DNA of 64,000 bases from Micromonospora coriariae (lineage in GTDB: Bacteria; Actinomycetota; Actinomycetes; Mycobacteriales; Micromonosporaceae): positions 5,704,001 to 5,768,000 of the forward strand of contig NZ_LT607412.1 of assembly GCF_900091455.1 (NCBI RefSeq), given 5' to 3'. The translations under genes were made by a program, and so were the position numbers. The notes under the pieces were generated by a model. It ran no database searches. It saw nothing but the letters and a program-made list of their open reading frames with translations, and was not told where the DNA came from. This document shows, one piece after another, positions 23,184-31,055 of this stretch; position 1 is the stretch's first letter; each line of letters starts with the position of its first letter.

Positions 23184-25289
23184 GTGCTCATCCTCCACGA
23201 CAGCGCCCGTAGGATCCGCAGATCCGTGTTGACGGCCGGCGTCACCGCCGTCGTGCTGATCCTGTCCACCGTGCTCGCGACGCCCGCCCGGGCCGCCGCC
23301 GGCGCGGTCTACGACCCGGTCCCCGAGATGCCGATCCAGTCCCGGCTCGGGCTGGTCCTGAGCGAGTACGCCAGCTTCCCGCAGTCGCAGCCGAACCCGG
23401 CCCCGACCGATCAGCGGCTCATGCGTACCGCCCGGATCAACACCATCATGGAGGTGCCCGACGGCTCCGGCCGGCGCGCGGTGCCCGACCTGAACGGCAG
23501 CCTCTACCTGGTCGAAGGCGGCGTGCCGCACGTCTACCTCGACGTGGCCGCGACCTTCGCACCGCAGTTCTTCTCCGGCCGTGGCCTGGGCCAGGGCTTC
23601 GGGTACGTCGCCTTCCACCCCGACTTCGGCGCCAACGGCCGGATCTACACCATCCACACCGAGCAGGCGTCGGCGACGACCATCCCACCGGACTACGCCC
23701 AGGCCGGCACGATCTACCACGGTGTCATCACCGAGTGGACGGCGACCGACCCGAGCGCAGACACGTTCGCCGGCACCCGCCGAGAGGTGCTGCGCATCGG
23801 CTTCGGCGGCCAGGTGCACGGCATCCAGGAGATCAACTTCAATCCCACCGCGAAGCGCCACGATCCCGACTACGGGCTGCTGTACCTGGCGGTCGGCGAC
23901 GGCGGACTGGGCGTGCGCAACACCGACCCGCAGAACCTGGGCATGCCGCACGGCAAGTTGCTGCGGATCGACCCGCGGGGCACCAATTCCGCCAACGGGC
24001 GGTACGGCATCCCCGCGACGAACCCGTTCGTCGGCCGCGCGGGCGCGCTCGGCGAGATCTACGCCGTGGGCTTCCGCGACCCGCACCGCTTCAGCTGGGA
24101 CCGGGCCACCGGTCGGATGTACCTCGGGCACATCGGTGAGCATGCCATCGAGGCCATCTACGAGGTCCGCGCCGGCGACAACTTCGGCTGGAGCGAGCGC
24201 GAGGGATCCTTCGTCTTCGACAAGGCGGCCACCAGCCCCTGCGACCGGCTCTTCCCGCTGCCCGCCGACGACGACCGGTACGGATACACGTACCCGGTCG
24301 CCGCGTACGACCACGACCCCGCCGCGGACTGGAACTGCACAGCGGACGTCGGCGTCGCGGTGGCCGGCGGGTTCGTCTACCGGGGACGCGCGGTGCCGGC
24401 GCTGCGCGGCAAGTACGTGTTCGGCGACCTGGTCGACGGCCGGGTGCTCTACACCGAGGCGAACGAGATGCGCCGCGGGCGGGGTCTGGCGCCGATCCAC
24501 CAGCTCGCCCTGTTCGACGCGGCGGGCGCCCCGGTCCGGATGCGGGACCTCTCCGGGCCCGGCGCGCCCGGTGACCCCAACCGTGTCGACCTGCGCTTCG
24601 GTACCGACGCCGCCGGTGAGCTCTATGTGCTCGCCAAGGCCAACGGAAAGATCTGGAAGGTCACCGGCACCCGGGTCTTCGCCAGCGGTGACGTCGGGAA
24701 CACCACCCTGCGCCGCACCTCGGGGGCATCGAACTGGGCGCCGGTGACCCCGGCCAAGTGGCAGTTCACCGACGACCAGGTCATCCTCGCCGAGGCCGGG
24801 GTCAGCCGGCCGGGCCCGCGCCGGCCGTTCGAGTACGCCGTGCTGACCGCCGGGCCGGCCTGGTCGTCGGTCGAGGTCGAGGCGCGGGTACGGCTCGACA
24901 CGCCGGTCGAGGTCACCAACCGGGACGTGATCATCGTCTTCGGCTGGCGCTCGGACACGGAGTTCTACTACGCCCACCTCTCCACCGACAACACGATCTA
25001 TCCGCACAACGGCATCTTCAAGGTCGACAACGCCGACCGGGAACGCATCGACCACCAGTGGAACGGCCGGTCGCGCGGCGCCAACCCGGCGATCACCGAC
25101 GCCGACTGGCATCGCGTACGGGTCGTGCACCTGCCGGCGACCGGCGAGATCGCGGTCTATGTGGACGGGCGACGGGATCCGCTGATGACCGCGAAGGACA
25201 GCACGTTCGGCTCCGGGCGGGTGGGCTTCGGCTCGTTCGACAACGTGGGCCGACTGCGAAACCTGACCGTCACCGGCACACCGGCCTGA
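23184..25289 (+). CDS. Secreted PQQ-type sugar (glucose/sorbosone) dehydrogenase with a C-terminal lectin-like domain
   Basis: A 701-residue exported protein. The signal peptide covers ~1-38 (SVLTAGVTAVVLILSTVLAT). Residues ~45-495 form a six-bladed glucose/sorbosone dehydrogenase propeller: FGYVAFHPDFGANGRIYTIH, QVHGIQEINFNPTAKRHDPD, GLLYLAVGDGG, GMPHGKLLRIDPRG, EIYAVGFRDPHRFSWD and GEHAIEAIYEVRAGDNFGWS. Residues ~505-700 are a concanavalin-like jelly roll (DADWHRVRVVHLPATGEIAV). Relatives oxidise sugars with PQQ in the cell exterior, although whether this strain makes PQQ is not visible here. The GTG at 23184 has GAAGGAG at ideal spacing. It is regulated with 22190 by the LacI operator. Confidence 0.85.
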   Translation: MLILHDSARRIRRSVLTAGVTAVVLILSTVLATPARAAAGAVYDPVPEMPIQSRLGLVLSEYASFPQSQPNPAPTDQRLMRTARINTIMEVPDGSGRRAVPDLNGSLYLVEGGVPHVYLDVAATFAPQFFSGRGLGQGFGYVAFHPDFGANGRIYTIHTEQASATTIPPDYAQAGTIYHGVITEWTATDPSADTFAGTRREVLRIGFGGQVHGIQEINFNPTAKRHDPDYGLLYLAVGDGGLGVRNTDPQNLGMPHGKLLRIDPRGTNSANGRYGIPATNPFVGRAGALGEIYAVGFRDPHRFSWDRATGRMYLGHIGEHAIEAIYEVRAGDNFGWSEREGSFVFDKAATSPCDRLFPLPADDDRYGYTYPVAAYDHDPAADWNCTADVGVAVAGGFVYRGRAVPALRGKYVFGDLVDGRVLYTEANEMRRGRGLAPIHQLALFDAAGAPVRMRDLSGPGAPGDPNRVDLRFGTDAAGELYVLAKANGKIWKVTGTRVFASGDVGNTTLRRTSGASNWAPVTPAKWQFTDDQVILAEAGVSRPGPRRPFEYAVLTAGPAWSSVEVEARVRLDTPVEVTNRDVIIVFGWRSDTEFYYAHLSTDNTIYPHNGIFKVDNADRERIDHQWNGRSRGANPAITDADWHRVRVVHLPATGEIAVYVDGRRDPLMTAKDSTFGSGRVGFGSFDNVGRLRNLTVTGTPA

Positions 25290-25320
25290 ACCGGTCACGG
25301 TGGGAGTGATCAACTCTGGG

Positions 25321-25369
25321 TCGGCGATGTCGGGGTGTCAGAGTGCCGGCGATGCCCCGATGTCGCCGA
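25321..25369. terminator. Intergenic hairpin sharing an 18-mer with the hairpin at 5391
   Basis: TCGGCGATGTCGGGG (25321-25335) pairs with CCCCGATGTCGCCGA (25355-25369) except for a 2-nt symmetric internal loop. It stands 31 nt after the sugar dehydrogenase stop. GGTCGGCGATGTCGGGGT (25319-25336) is identical to 5386-5403, so this may be a dispersed repeat recruited as a terminator. Confidence 0.6.
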
Positions 25370-25450
25370 TCTGGAGTGGATCACCGCCGGTATCGGCCCG
25401 GAACGCCGAGCCGGCCCGGAGAGTGCCATCCGGTTCGTAGAATCGCTGCC

Positions 25451-25936
25451 ATGCCCCAGATCGTCGAGTTGCTGGCCTCGCCCGTGCACCGCTTCGTGGG
25501 CCGGCCCGCCGACGGCCCGGCGCCGGCCCCGCCCGGTGAGCTGGTCGACGTGGTGCGGATCCGGGCCGGCCTCGGCATCGTCGGCGACCGGTACTTCGGC
25601 CAGCCGGCACATCGCGACGCCAGCGTGACGGTGATCGCCCAGGAGTCGCTGCCACCGGGCATCGGTCTGGCGGAGGTCCGCCGCAACGTCCTCACCACCG
25701 GCATCGCCGTGGACGAGCTGATCGGCAAGGTGCTGGTGCTGGACTCCGGCGACGGCCCGGTAAGCCTGCGGGTGAACCGGGCCGCCCGGCCCTGCGCCTG
25801 GATGGACGTCACGGTCGGCCCGGGTGCGTGGAAGGCGCTGCGCACCACCGGAGGCATCCGCTGCACACCGCTCAACGACGGGGTGCTGCGCATCGGCCCG
25901 ATCGCCGTCACCGTCGAGCGGGCGTCCCCGTCATAG
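25451..25936 (+). CDS. MOSC domain-containing protein
   Basis: A 161-residue stand-alone MOSC (molybdenum cofactor sulfurase C-terminal) protein. Supporting segments are the early beta-barrel strands GELVDVVRIRAGLGIVGDRY and FGQPAHRDASVTVIAQESL, the RRNVLTTGIAVDELIGKVL signature, and the conserved Cys in NRAARPCAWMD. MOSC proteins bind or transfer sulfur on molybdenum cofactor, or use Mo-cofactor to reduce N-hydroxylated substrates. No molybdopterin genes are nearby. The ATG at 25451 is where family similarity starts. Confidence 0.85.
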   Translation: MPQIVELLASPVHRFVGRPADGPAPAPPGELVDVVRIRAGLGIVGDRYFGQPAHRDASVTVIAQESLPPGIGLAEVRRNVLTTGIAVDELIGKVLVLDSGDGPVSLRVNRAARPCAWMDVTVGPGAWKALRTTGGIRCTPLNDGVLRIGPIAVTVERASPS

Positions 25937-26086
25937 CGTCGGCTGAGGACGAGCCAGGTCCCATGCGCCGGGCAGGACGGTCCACAGTGTAGAGGTGGAT
26001 CGGGCCGTCGTGGCCGCCGGCCGGGCGGAGTGAGGCCGCGGTACCCGTCGGTTAGGCTCGGCCCGTTCGGGCCTTGGGGAGGGCAG

Positions 26087-26509
26087 ATGGCGGCGGATCC
26101 GGTCAGCGGCGATTTCACCCGCATGTTGGACGCGACAATGCAGGCGTTGGGGGCGGTCAGCGCACCGGCCGCCGGTGCCGACGGAGAGCCGGCCGAGCCG
26201 CCGGCCGGCGAGGCCGCGGACGGTCAGGTCCGCGCCGAACTGGGCCCGGACGGTCGGCTGCGCTCGCTCTGGGTGGAGCCCCGGCTGATGCGGCTCGGTT
26301 CGGAGGAGTTGACCGAGCACATCACCACTGCCGTCAACGCGGCGATCGACGCCATGCGGGGCGCCACGACGCCGCCACAGGCCGGCGACCTGTCGCAGCT
26401 GCGGGAGCAGTTGGCGGAGGTCCGGGACTCGGCGGTGCCGCGGCTCGGGTCGTTCCTGGCGGCGCTGACCGAGGCGCAGGACCGGCTGGCCCGGGGTGGC
26501 CCGCGATGA
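26087..26509 (+). CDS. YbaB/EbfC family protein, first gene of a type VII toxin operon
   Basis: A 140-residue protein of the YbaB/EbfC nucleoid-associated family. The core QVRAELGPDGRLRSLWVEP followed by EELTEHITTAVNAAIDAMR matches the domain. It is preceded by an acidic, Ala/Gly/Pro-rich stretch (residues ~25-50) and ends with a coiled-coil-like tail. In actinomycetes such genes commonly precede WXG100 genes in ESX-associated loci; whether they bind DNA there is unknown. ATG 26087 follows GGGGAGGG. The gene overlaps the next by 4 nt (ATGA), and all following genes to 28947 are coupled, so this is the head of a six-gene operon. Confidence 0.8.
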   Translation: MAADPVSGDFTRMLDATMQALGAVSAPAAGADGEPAEPPAGEAADGQVRAELGPDGRLRSLWVEPRLMRLGSEELTEHITTAVNAAIDAMRGATTPPQAGDLSQLREQLAEVRDSAVPRLGSFLAALTEAQDRLARGGPR

Positions 26510-26835
26510 GTGGCAACGGGTTCGAGGTGGAGCCGCAGACGATGCGCGACGCCGGCGCGACGGTCTCCGACCTCGCGGGCCGCTTCCTCGACGAGTTGGA
26601 CGGCTTCGAGGCGCAGATGACCGGTTACGGCGAGCCGTGGGGCGCCGACGACATCGGCTCGCTGATCGGGGTCGCCTACACCGAGGTCGCCGCGTACGTC
26701 TTCGACTGCCTCGGGCTCGCGGCGGAGGAGATCGGCTCGGCCGGTGGCGATCTGAGCTCGATGGCCGACGCGTACGACCGGGTCGACGAGGACGGCGCGG
26801 GCACGATGCGCTCGCTGGCCGGCGGGCTGGGGTAG
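26506..26835 (+). CDS. WXG100/ESX-like type VII secretion protein
   Basis: A 109-residue small helical protein with the WXG100-type plan: VEPQTMRDAGATVSDLAGRF, a central ...EPWGADDIGSLIGVAYTE in place of the strict W-x-G turn (here PWGADD), and a C-terminal amphipathic helix. Such proteins form helical hairpin dimers exported by the ESX/type VII machinery and act as partners of larger toxins. It starts within the stop of the YbaB gene (ATGA). No ESX core gene (eccC and others) lies in the window, so export would rely on machinery elsewhere. Confidence 0.75.
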   Translation: MSGNGFEVEPQTMRDAGATVSDLAGRFLDELDGFEAQMTGYGEPWGADDIGSLIGVAYTEVAAYVFDCLGLAAEEIGSAGGDLSSMADAYDRVDEDGAGTMRSLAGGLG

Positions 26836-26839
26836 CGCG

Positions 26840-27334
26840 ATGGGCCTGCAGTTGCCTGGTGAGCTGGTCACCGCGCTCGGCTGGATCGGCTACACCTGGC
26901 CGGAGGGCGACGAGGAGAAGCTCTTCGAGATGGGCCAGGCGTGGATCGAGTTCGCCGGCCGGATCGGCGCCACGGCCGGCGAGGCGGACGCCGGCGCGGC
27001 CCAGGTGTGGTCGCAGAACCTCGGCCCGGCGGTGCAGGCGTTCCAGGGCTGGTGGACAGGTGAGCAGCACGGGCCGCTGGTGCTCCGGGACGGCGCCCAG
27101 GCGGCCGTCATCCTCGGCGCCGGCCTGATCGTCTGTGCGGTGATCGTCCTGGCGTTGAAGATCCAGCTGATCGTGCAGCTGGCCATCCTCGCGTTTCAGG
27201 TGGCGCAGGCGATCGTGACCGCGGTGGCCACCTTCGGGGCCTCGCTGGCCGAGATCCCGATCTTCCAGATGATCACTCGGGAGATCGTGGGTCTGCTGAT
27301 CGACCAGGTCATCGGGCAGCTGCTCGATGCCTAG
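26840..27334 (+). CDS. WXG-like loader protein with hydrophobic helices (CpnT N-terminal-like)
   Basis: A 164-residue protein. The N-terminal half (LPGELVTALGWIGYTWPEGD, EEKLFEMGQAWIEFAGRIG) matches the WXG100-like domain at the N-terminus of large CpnT-type type VII toxins. It is followed by two hydrophobic segments, ILGAGLIVCAVIVLALKIQL and QLAILAFQVAQAIVTAVATF. In most known toxins this N-domain is fused to the toxic C-terminus. Here it stops with TAG at 27334 and the toxin domain starts in another frame 8 nt earlier (27327). It probably escorts the separately made toxin. Confidence 0.75.
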   Translation: MGLQLPGELVTALGWIGYTWPEGDEEKLFEMGQAWIEFAGRIGATAGEADAGAAQVWSQNLGPAVQAFQGWWTGEQHGPLVLRDGAQAAVILGAGLIVCAVIVLALKIQLIVQLAILAFQVAQAIVTAVATFGASLAEIPIFQMITREIVGLLIDQVIGQLLDA

Positions 27335-27857
27335 CAAGCCGAGGAGGGCGCGCGGCGCCGCCGCGAAGCCGGCCGCCGGCAAGATCGTCCGCAAGGCGGT
27401 CCAGAAACTGGACAAGCCCATCGTCCGGGTCACCGGGCCCGATCACAGCCTGCCCACGAAGGTAATCCAGGTTCAACGCAGGGACTTCCACGCGACCTCG
27501 CAGTTCCGGCGCAAGATGGCGGCGCTGAAGAAGCTCAGCGACGAGGGCAAGCTCTACAAGGCCACCAACCCCGTCGAGCGGGACAAGAACCTCACCGACG
27601 GCTACAAGGAGCGGATCCGGCAGAAGATCTGGGACAAGTACTGGCCGCACGACAAGGATCTGGCCAATCGGCTCAGCGAGCGGCTCAGCAGCTACCACCC
27701 GGACCACGTATGGGAACTGCAGCTCGGCGGGCCGGACACCGTCGACAACCTCAAGCTGCTGCATGGTAGAACCAACACGGACATCGGTTCGCAGATCTGG
27801 GGGCAGATCCAGACCTTGCCGGACGGGACCCCGATCCGAATAGAGGTGGTGGATTGA
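27327..27857 (+). CDS. HNH-like nuclease toxin, translated separately from its loader
   Basis: A 176-residue, strongly basic protein (Lys/Arg-rich first 30 residues). The C-terminal third has an HNH/beta-beta-alpha-metal pattern: HPDHVWELQLGG (residues 124-135) with candidate catalytic His128, Asn141 in TVDNLKLL and Asn150 in GRTNTDIGSQI. The D-H-V-x-E-x-Q-x-G-G...N-L form is typical of polymorphic-toxin nucleases. It overlaps the loader gene by 8 nt and is overlapped by an immunity gene (TTGA at 27854). It is therefore a predicted DNase or RNase effector of an interbacterial type VII toxin system. A frameshifted fusion product with the loader cannot be excluded. Confidence 0.75.
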   Translation: MPSKPRRARGAAAKPAAGKIVRKAVQKLDKPIVRVTGPDHSLPTKVIQVQRRDFHATSQFRRKMAALKKLSDEGKLYKATNPVERDKNLTDGYKERIRQKIWDKYWPHDKDLANRLSERLSSYHPDHVWELQLGGPDTVDNLKLLHGRTNTDIGSQIWGQIQTLPDGTPIRIEVVD

Positions 27858-28414
27858 CCCCCGAGCTGCACCAGCTCATCGAGGAGCTGCGGGCCGACCT
27901 GGCCGAGGACCAGCCGGCGAGCCTGGGGTACGCCCAGTTCGGCGACGGCGCGGCCACCGATGCCGTGCCGGCGGACCTCCCGGCCGACCTGCGGGATCTC
28001 CTGCTGGTGGCCGACGGGCTGCGCGCCGGCCGGATCGAGCTGGCGTCCACGTCCACCCTCGCCGGCATCCAGTACCACCTGGACTACGCGCCGGACTTCT
28101 CGGCCATCCCGGAGGACCGGGCGGGCTGGCTGGTGATCGGCACCCGCAGCGACGAGCCGATCTTCATGGATCGGGGCACCGGCGCCATCTGGTACTTCCC
28201 GCCGACCGGCACCGAGTGGTTCATGGCGGACGCATTCGAGGAGCTCGCCCCGGACCTGGATTCCTTCGTGCACTACTACCTGCTCGGCCCGGGCTACGCC
28301 GACCTGACCCCCGCCGACGACCGGTGGTACGCCTTCCTCGACGAGCAGGGCCTGCTCGACGACGAGGAGGACGACGAGTCCGACGGCGACGCCGACGCGA
28401 GGGACGGGCGGTGA
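27854..28414 (+). CDS. SMI1/KNR4 (SUKH) family immunity protein
   Basis: A 186-residue acidic protein of the SUKH superfamily. The pattern VPADLPADLRDLLLVADGLR followed by IPEDRAGWLVIGTRSDEPIF, then FMDRGTGAIWYFPPTGTEWF and a late FEELAPDLDSFVHYYLLG, is the SMI1/KNR4 layout. SUKH proteins are established immunity proteins against nuclease and deaminase toxins. The start is a TTG whose last bases overlap the toxin stop (TTGA), an unusual codon that should keep immunity synthesis coupled to toxin translation. The C-terminal DDEEDDESDGDADA tail is highly acidic. Confidence 0.8.
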   Translation: MTPELHQLIEELRADLAEDQPASLGYAQFGDGAATDAVPADLPADLRDLLLVADGLRAGRIELASTSTLAGIQYHLDYAPDFSAIPEDRAGWLVIGTRSDEPIFMDRGTGAIWYFPPTGTEWFMADAFEELAPDLDSFVHYYLLGPGYADLTPADDRWYAFLDEQGLLDDEEDDESDGDADARDGR

Positions 28415-28947
28415 CCGTCACCCGCGAGGAGTTGGTCGCGCTGTGGGGCGAGCGGGGCGTCATCTACTTCCCGGACCAGCGCTTCGAGGCGATCCTCGGC
28501 CCGTTGGGGCCGGAGGTGTTCCCGCCGTACGGCGCCCTGCCGGTCGAGGTGCCGATCCTGTTCACGGTCGACGTTTCGGCACCCGACGTGGAGCTCTTCT
28601 CCACCCTGCGCATCGAGGTGGGCGACGAGGCGCCGCGCGCGTACATCGTGCTGGGCAGTTCGCCCGAGGACCCGATGTTGCTGTTCTGCCTGGATGCGGC
28701 GACCGGCGAGGTGGTGCTGCTGGATCTCCAGACGCCGAACCTGGAGACCGTCAACAGCAGCTTCGCGGCGTTCGTGGAGTTCCTGTACCGGCTGGGCCAG
28801 CTCATCGCCACCGACCCGGGCGGGCGGGAGCGGGCGGCCCGCGCCGCGCGGATCCGCGCCGGCCTGCGGGAGGTCGATCCGGCGGCGTTCGCCGAGTCGG
28901 AGTCCTGGTGGAACCTGGCGTTCGACGAACTGGAGTCCACGTCCTGA
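28411..28947 (+). CDS. SUKH-4 family immunity protein
   Basis: A 178-residue protein starting with GTG that overlaps the previous stop (GTGA). The segments GERGVIYFPDQRFEAILGPL, GDEAPRAYIVLGSSPEDPML, LFCLDAATGEVVLLDLQTPN and FVEFLYRLGQLIA match the SUKH-4-like immunity family, a branch distinct from the SMI1 gene just upstream. Two different SUKH-type genes after one toxin may protect against different domains or against toxins of other strains. It is the last gene of the operon that begins at 26087. Confidence 0.75.
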   Translation: MTVTREELVALWGERGVIYFPDQRFEAILGPLGPEVFPPYGALPVEVPILFTVDVSAPDVELFSTLRIEVGDEAPRAYIVLGSSPEDPMLLFCLDAATGEVVLLDLQTPNLETVNSSFAAFVEFLYRLGQLIATDPGGRERAARAARIRAGLREVDPAAFAESESWWNLAFDELESTS

Positions 28948-28980
28948 ACTGGTCGCGTCGGCGATCACCCGGCCTGCGGG

Positions 28981-29358
28981 TCAGACCGGGCTGATGTGCG
29001 CGGCGAGCACCCGCCAGCCGTGCGGGTCGTCATGGATCCAGGTCCGGGTGTATCGCAGGCGAGCCGCGAACGGCCTGCCGTCGAACACTCCGGCCACCCG
29101 GCCGAGGAAGAACGTCACGCCGGTCGACCCGGCGACGAGCAGGTCCAGCTCCTCCTCGACCAGTTCCTCGATGACCGAGGTCCGGTCCCGGTGCGCGGTC
29201 AGGTCGTCCCGTTTGCTGTGCTTGTCGCCGTCCGGGCCGATGGCGATCAACTGGTCGACGAGCAACTGGTCGAGAGCCGCCACGTCGCCGGCCCGCTGCG
29301 CCGCCTGCAGGGTGCGCTCGGCATCGAGCAGTTCCGCCTCGCGTTCGCTGTCCGGCAT
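28981..29358 (-). CDS. NTF2-like DUF4440 protein
   Basis: A 125-residue cone-shaped NTF2-fold protein: LDAERTLQAAQRAGDVAALD, QLLVDQLIAIGPDGDKHSKR and the terminal FAARLRYTRTWIHDDPHGWR then VLAAHISPV follow the DUF4440 pattern. Such proteins are small-molecule binders or isomerases of unknown substrate. The ATG at 29358 is preceded by AGGAGGA, which fixes the start; the open frame upstream is spurious. It is convergent with the toxin-immunity operon. Confidence 0.82.
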   Translation of the reverse strand: MPDSEREAELLDAERTLQAAQRAGDVAALDQLLVDQLIAIGPDGDKHSKRDDLTAHRDRTSVIEELVEEELDLLVAGSTGVTFFLGRVAGVFDGRPFAARLRYTRTWIHDDPHGWRVLAAHISPV

Positions 29359-29529
29359 GGTGCCGTCCTCCTGATCGGGGTCCACCCGGCGCCACCATCC
29401 ACCCGGGCTGTCCGCATTGTGGCAGCCGGCGCGGCCCGAACGGGTGCGGATCGGCCCGCGGCGGGTCGCACCCGGGCGGCGGGCCTGTGTCGCCGAGGCG
29501 GTCGTGCGGGAGATCCTGGCGGTCGTCCC

Positions 29530-29607
29530 GGCCGGCTGCGCGACCTGCTGCACCACCCCAGCCCGGACGACGACACCTGCACGCTGGCCGTACGCGTGCT
29601 GCCCTGA
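29530..29607 (+). pseudogene. Possible 3' remnant of a SpoIIE/PP2C phosphatase gene
   Basis: The only coding-like sequence in the gap 29359-29617 is a 25-codon stretch ending at TGA 29605. It reads LRDLLHHPSPDDDTCTLAVR and closes VLP. The P-D-D-D-x-x-x-L-x-V-R ending is that of SpoIIE/PP2C-type phosphatases, the usual partners of STAS/HATPase modules such as the pair directly downstream on the other strand. A preceding AVVREILAVV piece sits in a different frame. No start, metal motifs or full domain remain. Short, so uncertain. Confidence 0.4.
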
Positions 29608-29617
29608 GCCGCCCGGC

Positions 29618-30046
29618 TCACAGGCCCAGCCGGAGCCGCACCACCGTTCCCTCCGGCTCGGTCAGCACGGCGACCTCGTCGCAGACCTGCTCTACGATCG
29701 CCAGCCCCCGCCCCCGTACCGCGTCGGCCGGCGGCATGTCCCGGCCGAACGCCCGCACCGGCGGCCCCTGGTCGATGACGTCGCAGAACAACTGGTCCGC
29801 CTCGGCCCACAGCCGGACCCGGCCACCGCCGGTGGTGTGCTGCAACGTGTTGGTGGCGAGCTCACTGACGGCCAAGGTCAGCAGCTCCACGCGGTGTGGC
29901 GGCAGACCCCGCGCCAGGGCCGCGGCGCAGACGAACGCGCGCAGCGCTCGCAGGTCGGTCGCCACGTGGTACGCCATCGATTCCGGGGCGTGGGCGGACG
30001 CCGAATGCTCGGCCACGACCCGGGTCTCCCGCCGGCCGGCCGCCAT
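29618..30046 (-). CDS. Anti-sigma factor-like ATP-binding protein (RsbW-type HATPase)
   Basis: A 142-residue HATPase_c protein. The N-box is ELLTLAVSELATNTLQHTTG (E and N contacting Mg-ATP), the G1 box is DQGPP and the G2 box is AVRGRGLAIVEQVCDEVAVL. Such stand-alone kinase-fold proteins act as anti-sigma factors/serine kinases of STAS antagonists. Its ATG overlaps the stop of the STAS gene at 30046 (ATGA), so the pair is translationally coupled, forming a partner-switching module. No sigma factor gene is adjacent. Confidence 0.88.
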   Translation of the reverse strand: MAAGRRETRVVAEHSASAHAPESMAYHVATDLRALRAFVCAAALARGLPPHRVELLTLAVSELATNTLQHTTGGGRVRLWAEADQLFCDVIDQGPPVRAFGRDMPPADAVRGRGLAIVEQVCDEVAVLTEPEGTVVRLRLGL

Positions 30047-30378
30047 CAGCCGGCCAACCGCGGGTCGTCGGCGGGCGGGCGCAGCAGGGTGCCGACGCCT
30101 GTGACGTCCAGCACTGCGGCGACCGGCCCGCTGGCGTTGACCGCGTACAACCGCCGACCGGCCGCGCGGGCGATCTGGTGGGCGGTCACCAGGCCGTGCA
30201 GACCGGTGGAGTCGAGGAAGCGCAACCCGCCCACGTCGACCACGACCACGGGCGCGCCGCGGACCGCCGCGGACAGCACGGTGGTCAGTTCCTCCTGCGT
30301 GGCCAGGTCGCACTCGCCGGACAGCGTGACGACGATCCGGCCGGGTGCCGTGGACGTCCGGGCCTCGAAGTGCGGCAT
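30046..30378 (-). CDS. STAS-domain anti-sigma factor antagonist
   Basis: A 110-residue SpoIIAA/RsbV-like protein. The signature VVVVDVGGLRFLDSTGLHGL contains the Asp-Ser-Thr-Gly loop whose serine is phosphorylated by the cognate RsbW-type kinase. The N-terminal EARTSTAPGRIVVTLSGECD strand pair is typical. The ATG at 30378 matches the family length; a longer upstream frame has no similarity. It is coupled to the HATPase gene at 29618-30046. The 201-nt gap 30379-30579 upstream has no recognised feature. Confidence 0.87.
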   Translation of the reverse strand: MPHFEARTSTAPGRIVVTLSGECDLATQEELTTVLSAAVRGAPVVVVDVGGLRFLDSTGLHGLVTAHQIARAAGRRLYAVNASGPVAAVLDVTGVGTLLRPPADDPRLAG

Positions 30379-30579
30379 CGGGCAGCAGCACCTTCCTCGT
30401 CGTGACAGCCGTTGTCGGCACATCATGTCACCCTCCGGTCTGCCGCCAGCGTCCTCCGTTCGGCGGCGTTGCGCGGCTGCCGTCCCGATCCGCCGGCGGG
30501 CCCACACCTCGTCCGGGGCGGCCCGGGGGCAGGGTCACGGGGCAGGCCTTCTCCGCATGCCCGGTGGACCAGGCGGTCA

Positions 30580-30912
30580 CTACGGGCGGATGTCCAGGGC
30601 GCCGATCAGGTCGTCGCGCAGCGTGAACCGGTACCGCAGCTCGACCGGGCTGCCGGGAAAATCGCCCGACACCCGGGCGAGGACCAGGTACGAGTCGCCC
30701 GCCTGCGGCGTGACCGTCACCGGCTCAGCGGAGTAGGAGTAGGCCGCCATCGTCCGCTGGCGCCAGGCGCGGATCGCGGCCCGTCCCTCGTGCAGCCGAT
30801 CCTCGTCGGCCACGCTCGCGGTGTCCGCGAAGCAGGAGACGAAGCCCTCCAGGTCGCCGTCGTCGACGGCCCGGAAGTACCGGTCGATCACCTCGGGCAG
30901 GTCGACCGCCAT
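30580..30912 (-). CDS. SnoaL-like/NTF2-fold protein
   Basis: A 110-residue NTF2-like protein: EVIDRYFRAVDDGDLEGFVS, CFADTASVADEDRLHEGRAA and IRAWRQR are the SnoaL-like segments. Substrates of these proteins range from polyketides to small regulators and cannot be told here. The ATG at 30912 is chosen over that at 30930 because AGGAGGAG precedes it at proper spacing. No signal peptide. It is transcribed in the same direction as the STAS pair but 200 nt away from it. Confidence 0.82.
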   Translation of the reverse strand: MAVDLPEVIDRYFRAVDDGDLEGFVSCFADTASVADEDRLHEGRAAIRAWRQRTMAAYSYSAEPVTVTPQAGDSYLVLARVSGDFPGSPVELRYRFTLRDDLIGALDIRP

Positions 30913-31055
30913 CTGCTCCTCCTGCGGCATGGGCCACCGTCGGGCAGCCGAGTTCCCCGTCCGACCTCACGGTACGAGACGGTCCCGGTGCCGCGCGGCC
31001 AACCGACGGAACCGGCCGTCGGCTCGTCGGCTGGCCGCCAGGGGGCGGGCGCGGG

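Noticed and set aside
27327..27334. Programmed frameshift fusing loader and toxin
   Set aside because: There is no slippery heptamer at the 8-nt overlap, and a normal ATG with coupled re-initiation explains the arrangement; kept only as an alternative to test.
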